Shown: in pieces, positions 7,620 to 15,511 of the stretch
Layout: every line of letters starts with the position of its first letter
Numbering within the stretch: the stretch's first letter is position 1
Notes under the pieces: generated by a model
What the model was told of the DNA's origin: nothing
What the model saw: the letters and a program-made list of their open reading frames with translations, nothing else
The model's database searches: none
Origin: DATGMB01 sp035293845
Lineage (GTDB): Bacteria > Acidobacteriota > Terriglobia > Bryobacterales > Bryobacteraceae
DNA: 26,664 nucleotides
Assembly: GCA_035293845.1 (NCBI GenBank)
Contig: DATGMB010000041.1
Coordinates: 1-26,664, forward strand
Reading direction: 5' to 3'
Translations under genes and position numbers: made by a program

Positions 7620-7804
7620 TATCCGTGCGCGAAGTACATCAGCCAGCCGAGGCCGAAGAGCGCGACGAGGAAGCAGACGAACGTGTAGACGCCGTAGTGC
7701 AGGCGGTCGCGGTCGCTGTTCTTGGTGACCACGCCCAGCACGACCGAGGTCAGCAGCGCAAATAAAAACGCGGCCTCGAAGTGATCCAGGGTCATTTTGG
7801 GCAT
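7619..7804 (-). CDS. Small two-helix membrane protein (61 aa)
   Basis: This 61-residue protein has two hydrophobic helices, at about 11-27 (AAFLFALLTSVVLGVVT) and 38-57 (GVYTFVCFLVALFGLGWLMY), separated by a polar KNSDRDRLHYG loop. Its ATG overlaps the last base of the upstream gene's TAA stop (TAATG), so the two are translationally coupled and probably work together in the inner membrane. I recognise no family with certainty. Function unknown. Confidence 0.8.
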   Translation of the reverse strand: MPKMTLDHFEAAFLFALLTSVVLGVVTKNSDRDRLHYGVYTFVCFLVALFGLGWLMYFAHG

Positions 7805-8244
7805 TACTCTTTCCTCCCGGCCGCGATCTCGAAAGCATCCACCATGGCAAGCAGGTTCAGCAGGCCGGCGGTTACCAGGAACTTGGTGCCGTAGTCGTGC
7901 ACCGGAGGCGTGTGGATGAGGAAATCGGGGCCCGCGCCGTCGGCGTAGTTGTAGCCGAACATGCGGGCGAGCAGATAGAGAACGCCGGCGCAGAGATTGC
8001 CGATGAATCCGCCGGTGTTGATCAGCGTGGTGAGCAGGTCGCCGGTCTGCGGCTCGAACAGGGACCCGCGCATCATCAGGCCGAACAGGAACATCAGGGT
8101 GATGGAAACGAGCAGGAGCGCGCCGCGGCCGCTGCGCTTGAGCAGGAAATGACCGCCGCCGGGAATCAGCCAGCCGAGCGCCACGGCCGGGGCCCAGGCG
8201 CTAACGGGCGGCATCGGTTGCCGCTGCTCTTTCTCTTTGGGCAT
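7804..8244 (-). CDS. Polytopic membrane protein, DUF6677-like
   Basis: This 146-residue membrane protein starts MPKEKEQRQPMPPVSAWAPA. It has hydrophobic segments near residues 17-27, 42-58 (LLLVSITLMFLFGLMMR), 77-93 (GFIGNLCAGVLYLLARM) and 121-136 (FLVTAGLLNLLAMVDA). The signature WLIPGGGHFLLKRSGRG resembles the P-G-x-G-x-x-x-L-x-R-x-x-RG motif I associate with the uncharacterised DUF6677 family of Acidobacteriota; the family number is from memory. It is coupled to the 61-residue membrane protein by a TAATG overlap. Function unknown. Confidence 0.82.
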   Translation of the reverse strand: MPKEKEQRQPMPPVSAWAPAVALGWLIPGGGHFLLKRSGRGALLLVSITLMFLFGLMMRGSLFEPQTGDLLTTLINTGGFIGNLCAGVLYLLARMFGYNYADGAGPDFLIHTPPVHDYGTKFLVTAGLLNLLAMVDAFEIAAGRKE

Positions 8245-8311
8245 TTAGTTTGAGTTTAGCAGAGGAACAATGCAGGGACGCGGAGAGGCTGAGGAAAGAA
8301 GGAGTTAAGAG

Positions 8312-8336
8312 GAGGGGCCGGGCGGGCCGGCCCCTC
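8312..8336 (-). terminator. Probable intrinsic terminator of the TonB-dependent receptor gene
   Basis: A perfect 10-bp GC stem (GAGGGGCCGG / CCGGCCCCTC) with a 5-base loop begins 13 bases after the receptor stop codon at 8350. Reading the minus strand, it is followed by a pyrimidine-rich, partly T-rich stretch (CTCTTAACTCCTTCTTTCC). Position and structure fit a Rho-independent terminator with a weak U-tract. Confidence 0.55.
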
Positions 8337-8349
8337 GGATGCGGAGGAT

Positions 8350-11300
8350 CTACCAGTGAATGCGGAGGCCGAACTGCATTTGCCGCGGAGTGTTGGCCTG
8401 GCCGCCATTGGGGTTGTTGGTGCCGAGGACGCCGAAATCGGCAGGATCGCTGATGTCCAGGTACGGGTCGTTCAACTGTACGTGATTCAGCAGGTTGTAG
8501 AACTGGAACATCAGGGTGGCGCCGACGCGGCCTTCCTTCCAGACGCCGAGATCCTTGGACACGGTCGCGTCCAGGTTCCAGGTAGGCATGCCGCGGATGT
8601 TGCCGTTCGATCCGCAGTTCGTGTCAAACCCGAGGACGCAGGGCCGGAACTTGCTGTAAGCAGCGTCCGGATTCGAGAACATGTTGATGCTGTTCCCGCC
8701 GTTGTCCGGGTTGGAATTGACGCCGGCGCCGCTGGCCGTCGTCTCCGATACGTTGACCTTGTAATGAGCGGAGTTGCCGTAGCCGAACGGCCCGGTGAGT
8801 ACTGCGCCGTCCAGCGTGCTGCCGGTATTGCAGTTCATCTCGCCGAACGATTCGCAGTCGCCGTTGAAGTTGTTGACCGCGAGCGGGGCTCCGCTGCGCG
8901 CGGTAAACAGGGGAGCGACGGTCCAGCCGCCGAGCAGGTGGCCCACCACGCCCTTCTGCGTCTTGTACCAGGGATCCTGCCACAGGAACGTCAGGTTGTA
9001 GATGAACCTGTAGTCGAAGAACTGCGGGCCGTACATGGCGTGGATGTTCCAGGGGTCGACCACGCTGTAGGAGCTGGTGGCCTGCGACTGATTGCCGGTG
9101 CCCAGCGCCCGCGCCCAGGTGAAGTTGGATTTGGTCGTGATCCCATGCCAGTCATGCAGGGTCAGCGTGAAATACGCGGCGTTGTAGTTGCCGAAGCCGA
9201 GCGAGCCGTCGGAGTAAACGGCCGAGACCTGGCCCGCGGGAATGCCCGGACCGGGGCTCGATGGCATGGTGCGCCCCAGGGTCCAGGAGGGAGCCCCGTT
9301 GAGCGCCGCCCAGAGCTGGTAGACCTGGCTGTTCTGGATCAGCCCGTTCATCGTCCCGTTGTTGGCCACCGCCGCCGTGCAGCTCGCGTAGCCCTTGCAG
9401 AACGCGGAATTCGCGCCGCCCAGCGCGCTTTCGAAGAACGGTTGCGGAGCGACGTTCACAGTGGCAGCGTTGTTCTGGGCCGCGAACCATACCGGCCAGA
9501 AGACGTTGGCGTAGGCTTGGGCGAAGGTCTGGCCGCTCAGCGTGGTCATGTACGGCACGGCATCGAGGTCCACCTGCTGCCACTCGTTCCGGATGATCCG
9601 GCCGATATAGCCGACCTCGAGGATCGCGTGCGAGGAAATTTCCCGCTGAATGCTCAGGTTGAAGTTGTCGGTGCGGGCCGGCCGGAAATTCGGGTCGAGC
9701 ACCGAGCCCGAACCGGAGGCCGCGTTGCCGTTGACGCCTGGAATGTAGGGCTGGGGCAGCGTCTGGCTGAGTGTGGGCAGCGGCGCCGCCAGACCGTCGG
9801 TTCCGATGCGGAAGGCGTTTGACGGATTGACCTGGGCGTTGCCGACGCACTGGCCGGTCATGGTGGGGTAGCAGGAAACCGCCTGGCCCAGGCCGGTGCC
9901 CAGCAGCGGAACCAGCACCAGGTCGACGCCGTTCAGCCGCGCGAATACCCGGCTGTAGCCGCCGCGGATGACGGTCTTTCCGTTCCCCAGAAGATGGCCC
10001 ATGAGGCCGTCGCTATAGTGCGGATTCCAGGCTACGGCCACGTGCGGGCTGAGGCCGCGGTAGAACGGGTTGTACGGGTACTTGGTGCTGGCGCCGGTCA
10101 CATTCTTAACGGTCGCCCACGCCACTGTCGGGTTGTAGACCTGGCCCTGCAGAGCAGCGGACTTCCGGGCGGCCAGGTAACTGGAGAGGTCGAACGGATG
10201 CCCGTTGGTATCCGTCAACTCCACCTGCTTGCCGTTCGCTTCGACAGGCGGCATCTCCACCGTATAACCGAGGCCGTAACTCAGCGTGACGCTCGGCTTC
10301 AGATGCCATGTGTCGGTGGCGTACAGGTTATACGAGGGGATGGTGCTCTGGTCGAACATGTACGACCCCGGCGGCTGCAGCGTGAGTTGCGCGCCGCTCC
10401 GTGTGAACAGATCCTGCGACTGGTCGACAATGCCGAGCACTTCCGTGTACAACCTCCGGTAGGTGCTCACCTGGCTCGAAGGCACGCCCGCCGGCACGAT
10501 GGACGAAGGATAGGTCATGCCGCCGCCGCTCGTGATCTGGTACACCGGCGCGTTCATGATGCCCTGGCCGTTGTCGTTGCGCAGGTGGTAATCGAACTGG
10601 TGCATGTACAGGCCGCCGACCTGGATCAGGTGGTTGCCCTTGATTTTCGTCAGGTCGTCCTTGATCTGCTTGTCCTGGCCGTCCCAGAAGCGCTGGCGGA
10701 CGTTCTGCGTGTTGACGTTGTAGGGGATCAACGCGCCGGAGGTTTCGCCGCCGATTTCGAGCGCGCCGGCGAGTCCCGGCAACTGCGGCGGCGCCGCGGA
10801 GGTGCCCCATTGCCAGAAATTCCGCAGATAGCTGAAGGTGAAATTGTTGGTCGTGGTGGCGGAGATGTTCGTGGTCATGCCAGTGACCCAGTAGCTCGGC
10901 TGCTGCGGGCGCACGGCGCGCGCGGCCGGAGTGCCGAGCGTATCGCCGGGAAGAGCGCCGCCGATATCCACTTGTTGCGTGCCCAGCCGAACGAATTTAT
11001 AGTCGCGATAGCTGGCCATCCAGTGCCACTTGTCATTGAAATCGTGGTCGATGCGGCCGACATAGGAATTCGACGTAATCGGTTCCGCCACGATGCCCTG
11101 GAAATTCAGCGTGTTGTAATGGTCGCCGCCGGTGTTGGTATTCGGCAGCGGCATGTACTTGTTCCAGAGCTGGGAAATCAGCGGATTGAATCCGAGACCG
11201 CGGGGGTCGCAGGAGCCGCCACCGCAAGTCGTCGGCTGATACGTGACGCCGTTGACGGTCACCGGATTCGAGTTCAGATTGATGGGCACATACCCGGCGG

Positions 11301-12384
11301 CGCCTTCGTTAATGAAGAACACGCCGGCCCGCAGGGTGGCCGTGGGGACGGCGCGAGTGTAGATGGCGGACTGCGGGAAGCGGAAGCCTTCATAGTTGAA
11401 GAAGGCGTACCACTTGCCGCCCAAGACATTCTTCGGCACGATCGGACCGCCGATGGCCGCGCCGAAGCGGTTGTCATGCGTGATCGGCAGCGGGGTATAC
11501 GGAAGGCCTTTGGAAGGCGTGTGATTGTTATCCCACGAATTGGCCGCGCCCACGTCGGTGGCGAAGTAATATTCGTATGCCGAACCGTGGATGGAGTTGG
11601 TGCCGCGTTTGGTCACCATCTGGATCTGGCTGCCGGAGGAACCGTTGAAATCGGCCGTCTGGCCGCTGGTCGATACCTTGAACTCCTCGATGCTCTCGAC
11701 CGAAGTCGGCATCACGCCCGAGGGGGGCCCGCCGCCGGCGGTCGGCACGTTATTCGCGAAACTGCCGGTGTAATCGCGCATCGAGCCGTCCATGTCGTTG
11801 GAGTTATTGCCGCCATCGAGCTGGAAGGTGTTCTGGTCGTACATCGCGCCGGCCACCGAACCCTCCGGCGTGACGCCTGGCTGGAAGATCGCGAAGGTCG
11901 AGGCGTCGCGGCCGATGTTCGGCAACTGGATCAGCGAGGGCCCGGTCAGCGTGGTGCCGACGGTGGCATTCGTGGTTTGCAGTTCGGCGCCCGCGACGGC
12001 GGCCACTTCGACCGTGGTGGCGGTCGTGCCGACCTCCAGCCGCGGATTGATCGTGAGCACGATGCCGACCTCGACGCTCTGCTTCGCCGCCTTGTAGGCC
12101 GAAAATCCCGTCTTGCTGACGGTCAGATCGTAAGTGCCGGGCGGCACGTTGACGAAGATATAGCGACCAGCATCATTGGTTTGGGTGACCAGAGAATTGT
12201 TGGTTGCGGTATCGGTCAACTTAACCGACGCGCCTGGGATGGCGGCGTTGGTTGCGTCCGTAACCTGCCCGGAAACCGTGCCGGTTGCGGCCTGAGACCA
12301 GACTGGCAGACTGCTCCCCGTGAGCAGTATCCCGACTGCCAACCCGGTGAAAAGGGATGATCCTACCCACCGTTTGAAGTTCAT
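8350..12384 (-). CDS. Oar-like TonB-dependent receptor with N-terminal carboxypeptidase-regulatory domain
   Basis: This is a giant (1344-residue) outer-membrane receptor of the type abundant in Acidobacteriota. A signal peptide (about 1-31, ending VWSQA) is followed by a carboxypeptidase-regulatory-like Ig-fold domain at about 34-115 (GTVSGQVTDATNAAIPGASV through AGRYIFVNVPPGTYDLTV). Next come the TonB plug (QLDGGNNSNDMDGS, then SVESIEEFKVSTS and GSQIQMVTKRGTN) and a long beta barrel. The C terminus is MQFGLRIHW, with the terminal aromatic residue expected by the BAM machinery. These receptors import large ligands, probably oligosaccharides or peptides; the substrate is not readable here. The start is supported by a GGAGAGG ribosome-binding site. 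A consensus-like promoter and a structured leader lie upstream. It is divergent from the DUF1800/DUF1501 pair. Confidence 0.93.
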   Translation of the reverse strand: MNFKRWVGSSLFTGLAVGILLTGSSLPVWSQAATGTVSGQVTDATNAAIPGASVKLTDTATNNSLVTQTNDAGRYIFVNVPPGTYDLTVSKTGFSAYKAAKQSVEVGIVLTINPRLEVGTTATTVEVAAVAGAELQTTNATVGTTLTGPSLIQLPNIGRDASTFAIFQPGVTPEGSVAGAMYDQNTFQLDGGNNSNDMDGSMRDYTGSFANNVPTAGGGPPSGVMPTSVESIEEFKVSTSGQTADFNGSSGSQIQMVTKRGTNSIHGSAYEYYFATDVGAANSWDNNHTPSKGLPYTPLPITHDNRFGAAIGGPIVPKNVLGGKWYAFFNYEGFRFPQSAIYTRAVPTATLRAGVFFINEGAAGYVPINLNSNPVTVNGVTYQPTTCGGGSCDPRGLGFNPLISQLWNKYMPLPNTNTGGDHYNTLNFQGIVAEPITSNSYVGRIDHDFNDKWHWMASYRDYKFVRLGTQQVDIGGALPGDTLGTPAARAVRPQQPSYWVTGMTTNISATTTNNFTFSYLRNFWQWGTSAAPPQLPGLAGALEIGGETSGALIPYNVNTQNVRQRFWDGQDKQIKDDLTKIKGNHLIQVGGLYMHQFDYHLRNDNGQGIMNAPVYQITSGGGMTYPSSIVPAGVPSSQVSTYRRLYTEVLGIVDQSQDLFTRSGAQLTLQPPGSYMFDQSTIPSYNLYATDTWHLKPSVTLSYGLGYTVEMPPVEANGKQVELTDTNGHPFDLSSYLAARKSAALQGQVYNPTVAWATVKNVTGASTKYPYNPFYRGLSPHVAVAWNPHYSDGLMGHLLGNGKTVIRGGYSRVFARLNGVDLVLVPLLGTGLGQAVSCYPTMTGQCVGNAQVNPSNAFRIGTDGLAAPLPTLSQTLPQPYIPGVNGNAASGSGSVLDPNFRPARTDNFNLSIQREISSHAILEVGYIGRIIRNEWQQVDLDAVPYMTTLSGQTFAQAYANVFWPVWFAAQNNAATVNVAPQPFFESALGGANSAFCKGYASCTAAVANNGTMNGLIQNSQVYQLWAALNGAPSWTLGRTMPSSPGPGIPAGQVSAVYSDGSLGFGNYNAAYFTLTLHDWHGITTKSNFTWARALGTGNQSQATSSYSVVDPWNIHAMYGPQFFDYRFIYNLTFLWQDPWYKTQKGVVGHLLGGWTVAPLFTARSGAPLAVNNFNGDCESFGEMNCNTGSTLDGAVLTGPFGYGNSAHYKVNVSETTASGAGVNSNPDNGGNSINMFSNPDAAYSKFRPCVLGFDTNCGSNGNIRGMPTWNLDATVSKDLGVWKEGRVGATLMFQFYNLLNHVQLNDPYLDISDPADFGVLGTNNPNGGQANTPRQMQFGLRIHW

Positions 12385-12420
12385 AACCTCTCCTCAGTTA
12401 CGTGGGCGCTCTTGGCGAGC

Positions 12421-12456
12421 GCTTTTTAAAAAGCCGGCTTCCGATCATCCGGAAGC
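12421..12456 (-). promoter_or_regulatory. Structured 5' leader of the receptor mRNA
   Basis: Two dyads lie between the promoter and the receptor start. One is the 14-bp perfect palindrome GCTTTTTAAAAAGC at 12421-12434. The other is a 7-bp hairpin, GCTTCCG/CGGAAGC with a 6-base loop, at 12437-12456. On the minus strand the hairpin is followed directly by the CTTTTT run, which is the layout of an intrinsic terminator or attenuator inside the leader. This reading is inferred; a protein-binding operator is also possible. Confidence 0.45.
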
Positions 12457-12477
12457 GGACCTAAATGTATTGGGGGG

Positions 12478-12506
12478 ATTCTATGCCATAAGTGGCTTGT
12501 TGTCAA
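12478..12506 (-). promoter_or_regulatory. Sigma-70-type promoter for the TonB-dependent receptor
   Basis: On the minus strand, a perfect TTGACA (12501-12506) and TAGAAT (12478-12483, 5 of 6 matches to TATAAT) are separated by exactly 17 bases. The predicted transcript would start near 12470, giving a leader of about 85-90 bases before ATG 12384. This is the clearest promoter in the window. Confidence 0.75.
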
Positions 12507-12671
12507 GATGTTTGCTTCGCTATGGGAGCCGATCGAAAAATTTTTGGCAGAACGCCGGGCGCGGTAATATCGGCGCGAATTCAGCCTCTTCTCTGCCAGT
12601 GGGGCGATCACCGTCCGGTTGCGGTGTGAAAACACACAGAGGTTTGCGGGAAATCCGCGGGACCGCCCTAC

Positions 12672-12677
12672 AGGAGG
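12672..12677 (+). promoter_or_regulatory. Ribosome-binding site selecting a TTG start for the DUF1800 gene
   Basis: AGGAGG lies 4 bases before an in-frame TTG at 12682. The in-frame ATGs at 12706 and 12721 have no comparable site. A TTG start therefore fits best and gives a complete signal peptide with a basic N-terminal region. Confidence 0.6.
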
Positions 12678-12681
12678 AGCA

Positions 12682-15315
12682 TTGATACGGAACTTTAGTC
12701 GCACGATGGGCAGTCGCACGATGGGCGCGTGCGCCCTGCTTGCGCTCGCGCCGATTCTTTTGCAGGGCCAGAGCATCTCGATAGCCCCCGCTACGCCTTC
12801 TGTCGGGCTGAACCGGTCGGTGCAGTTCACGGCGACGGCAAGCGGGCTCGCCAATTCCGGAGTTACCTGGGCCGCGGGAGGGCAGATCGGCGGAAGCGCC
12901 ACGGCGGGCACGATCAGCGCGAGCGGGCTCTACACCGCTCCGGCCGCGATGCCGGGCCAGAACCCGGTGCTGATCACGGCAACCAGCACCGCCGACGGTA
13001 AAACGGCCGGGACGGCTTATGTGTATCTGATGGGCCCCGGGCCAACGATCGGCTCGGTCAGCCCGAATCCGCTTCCCTCAGGCACTTTCACCGTCACCAT
13101 CACGGGCCAGGGCTTCCAGCATGGCGCCGTGGTGATGGATGGCGCGGTGCAGCTTGTAACCCTCTCCGTCACGTCGAACGCCGTGCAGGCGACCGGATAC
13201 CAGGCGCCGGCGGCCTCTGCGACATTCTTTGTGCGGAATCCGGGAACCGAAGGCAGCAACCAGATCACGGTCCCGGTGACCACGTCCGGCAGCAACGCCG
13301 GCGGCAGCGGCGGCTCGGGCGGCGGCACGACGCCGGCCCCGGCGGTGGCGCCGGCCAGCGCGACCGTCGCGCTGGGCGGCACGCAACAGTTCAGCGCCAG
13401 CAACGTCACCGCCTGGAGCGCCACGGCTGGGACGGTCACCTCGGCGGGCCTCTACACCGCGCCGTCCACGATGCCGGCCGGCGGAACCGATACCGTCACG
13501 GCAACCGGACCGGGCGGGAAGAGCAGCGCTACCGTGACGCTGGTCCCCAGCACGCCGCCTGTGATCCAGTCGGTCGTGCCCGGCTCGCTGCCGCTCGGCG
13601 TCTTCAGCGTCACGATCGCGGGCACGGGCTTCCTGCCGCAATCGGTCGCCAAATTGAACGGAACGCCGCTCAATACGGTGCTCGCGGGAGGCTCGCTGAC
13701 GGTGACGGGGTTTGCGGGAACGGCAGGGCAGGCGAACCTGACGGTGGCCAACGGGCCGGTGGTTTCGGCGCCGTATCCGGTGCAGGTGGGAGTGGCGAAC
13801 CCGGTGGTTTCAGCGGCTGCGGCGCGGCGCTTCCTCGAGCAGGCGGCATTCGGCCCGACGCCTAAGGATGCGGACCACGTGCAGCAGATCGGCTTCCAGG
13901 CATGGATCAACGAGCAGTTCAACATGCCTGCGGTATCGAGCTACAGCGCGATCACCGGCAGCCAGGGAGGGATGCCGGCGTACTTTCTGGCGAACGCGGT
14001 CACCAACCCCGACCAGTTGCGGCAGCGCGTGGCCTTCGCGCTCAGCCAGATCTTCGTGACCTCCCTGACGAAGCTGATCTGGAACAGCTTCATGGTCCCC
14101 TACCAGGACATGCTGCTGAACGATGCGTTCACCAACTACCCGCAGATCCTGAGCGATGTGACCCTGAGCCCCGCGATGGGCTACTACCTCGATATGGGCA
14201 ATAATGCCAAGGCCAACCCGGCCGCGGGCACGGCGCCCAACGAAAACTATGCGCGCGAAGTGCTGCAACTGTTCAGCATCGGGACCGTGCGGTTGAACCC
14301 GGACGGAACCACGCAGAACGATCCCTCGACGAACCTTCCGCTTCCCGCCTACGACCAATCGATCATTACGGAATTCGCGCGCGAATTCACGGGTTGGACG
14401 TACGCGCCGCCTCCCGGCGGCCAGCCGGCGTGGGGCGCGTACCCGAGCAATACGAACTCGCCCATGGTGCCGATCCCGGCCATGCACGACACGGGCTCGA
14501 AAGACCTGCTCAACGGCTATGTGGCGCCGGCGATCGCGCCGGGGCAGAATGCCACCGCGTATCAGATCCAGGATCTGCAGAACGCGCTGCAGAACATTGC
14601 CACGCACCCGAACGTGGCGCCGTTCATCTCGCGGCAGTTGATCCAGCACCTGGTCAAGAGCAATCCGACGCCGCAGTATGTGGCGCGTGTTGCGGGGACA
14701 TTCGCGCAGACGAACGGCGATATGAAGTCCGTCATCAGCGCCATCCTGCTCGACCCGGAAGCGCGGGCCAATGACGACACCTTCGGCACGGGCGACCAGC
14801 CCACCGATGGCCACCTGCAAGAGCCGGCGCTGTTCCTGCCGGCCATGATCCGCGCGTTCGGCGGCACCATGACAACGGCGAATTATTATGCCAACGTGCT
14901 GGCCTCGATGGGCGAGGATATCTACAACCCCGCCAGCGTGTTCAATTACTTCTCGCCCTTCTACGGCGTCGCGGGAACCGGTGGCCTGCAGGGGCCGGAG
15001 TTCCAGATCGACAACGCGAATAACGCCATCCTGCGGGAGAACCTGATCGCCAGCTTCTTCAACCAGTATTCCAACCCGATCCAAAGCTACGGGCCCGGCA
15101 CTACCGTCGACCTGACGCCGTTCCTGGCGCTCGCGCCGGCGCCTGCCATGCTGGTGGACGCGATCGACCTTTCGCTGACGCACGGCAAGATGCCGCAGGC
15201 GATGAAAACAATCATCGTCAACGCGGTGACCGCCGATGCCGGCGGCAACCTGCACCGCGTGGAGACGGCGATCTATCTGACGCTCCAATCGAGCTATTAC
15301 AACGTGTGGCACTAG
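12682..15315 (+). CDS. DUF1800 family protein with N-terminal Ig-like/IPT domains
   Basis: This is an exported 877-residue protein. After a signal peptide (hydrophobic ACALLALAPILLQGQ), residues of about 30-375 hold Ig-like modules. Two modules carry a paired SASGLYTAPAAMP / TSAGLYTAPSTMP strand, and two IPT/TIG-like modules start GPTIGSVSPNPLPSGTFTVT and PVIQSVVPGSLPLGVFSVT. A Gly/Ser linker lies between them. The DUF1800 domain fills about 380-877, starting ARRFLEQAAFGPT and including NYAREVLQLFSIG. DUF1800 proteins are nearly always encoded next to DUF1501, as here, and are thought to act at the cell surface; their biochemical role is not established. TTG 12682 is chosen for its AGGAGG site. 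The signal-peptide region carries a 15-bp tandem duplication. Confidence 0.9.
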   Translation: MIRNFSRTMGSRTMGACALLALAPILLQGQSISIAPATPSVGLNRSVQFTATASGLANSGVTWAAGGQIGGSATAGTISASGLYTAPAAMPGQNPVLITATSTADGKTAGTAYVYLMGPGPTIGSVSPNPLPSGTFTVTITGQGFQHGAVVMDGAVQLVTLSVTSNAVQATGYQAPAASATFFVRNPGTEGSNQITVPVTTSGSNAGGSGGSGGGTTPAPAVAPASATVALGGTQQFSASNVTAWSATAGTVTSAGLYTAPSTMPAGGTDTVTATGPGGKSSATVTLVPSTPPVIQSVVPGSLPLGVFSVTIAGTGFLPQSVAKLNGTPLNTVLAGGSLTVTGFAGTAGQANLTVANGPVVSAPYPVQVGVANPVVSAAAARRFLEQAAFGPTPKDADHVQQIGFQAWINEQFNMPAVSSYSAITGSQGGMPAYFLANAVTNPDQLRQRVAFALSQIFVTSLTKLIWNSFMVPYQDMLLNDAFTNYPQILSDVTLSPAMGYYLDMGNNAKANPAAGTAPNENYAREVLQLFSIGTVRLNPDGTTQNDPSTNLPLPAYDQSIITEFAREFTGWTYAPPPGGQPAWGAYPSNTNSPMVPIPAMHDTGSKDLLNGYVAPAIAPGQNATAYQIQDLQNALQNIATHPNVAPFISRQLIQHLVKSNPTPQYVARVAGTFAQTNGDMKSVISAILLDPEARANDDTFGTGDQPTDGHLQEPALFLPAMIRAFGGTMTTANYYANVLASMGEDIYNPASVFNYFSPFYGVAGTGGLQGPEFQIDNANNAILRENLIASFFNQYSNPIQSYGPGTTVDLTPFLALAPAPAMLVDAIDLSLTHGKMPQAMKTIIVNAVTADAGGNLHRVETAIYLTLQSSYYNVWH
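12697..12726 (+). repeat. Perfect 15-bp tandem duplication in the signal-peptide coding region
   Basis: AGTCGCACGATGGGC occurs twice back to back (12697-12711 and 12712-12726), encoding SRTMG-SRTMG. Each copy contains an in-frame ATG, so the duplication also duplicates a possible start codon. Confidence 0.9.
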
Positions 15316-15330
15316 CGGACTCGGAGGAGG

Positions 15331-15356
15331 GCGGGACGGATTCGGAGGCGTCCCGC
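15331..15356 (+). terminator. Hairpin just after the DUF1800 stop
   Basis: An 8-bp perfect stem (GCGGGACG / CGTCCCGC) with a 10-base loop starts 15 bases after the DUF1800 stop codon. It is followed by a C-run rather than T, so it is more likely an mRNA-processing or stability element between DUF1800 and DUF1501 than a full terminator. Confidence 0.35.
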
Positions 15357-15360
15357 CCCC

Positions 15361-15460
15361 GGAGGGGGATCGAGGATCGGGGATTCGGGGAATCGGAGGA
15401 CGAAACGCGTCCGCGGCTGAGTCAAAGCCGTGGTTCGGCCCCGATCCCCGACCCCCCTCC
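15361..15460 (+). repeat. Imperfect 22-bp inverted repeat between DUF1800 and DUF1501
   Basis: The arm at 15361-15382 (G-rich, beginning GGAGGGGGATCG) matches the reverse complement of 15439-15460 (ending ACCCCCCTCC) at 20 of 22 positions. The 56-base interior contains a further small stem (GGACG...CGTCC). The left arm and following bases hold several G-runs of 4-5. Confidence 0.7.
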
Positions 15461-15511
15461 AGTAGTTCCGAAGAGTGCGAGGAATTTGACGAGAATCTGA
15501 GGAGACATTTC

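Noticed and set aside
9994..12360. Long (788-codon) plus-strand open frame opposite the TonB-dependent receptor
   Set aside because: It is antisense to a clearly coding gene, has biased Arg/His/Gly composition typical of shadow frames in GC-rich DNA, and shows no domain motifs.
12507..12671. Plus-strand promoter for DUF1800
   Set aside because: Candidate boxes such as TTGGCA with TAATAT near 12570 have a poor 15-base spacer, so no promoter is claimed.
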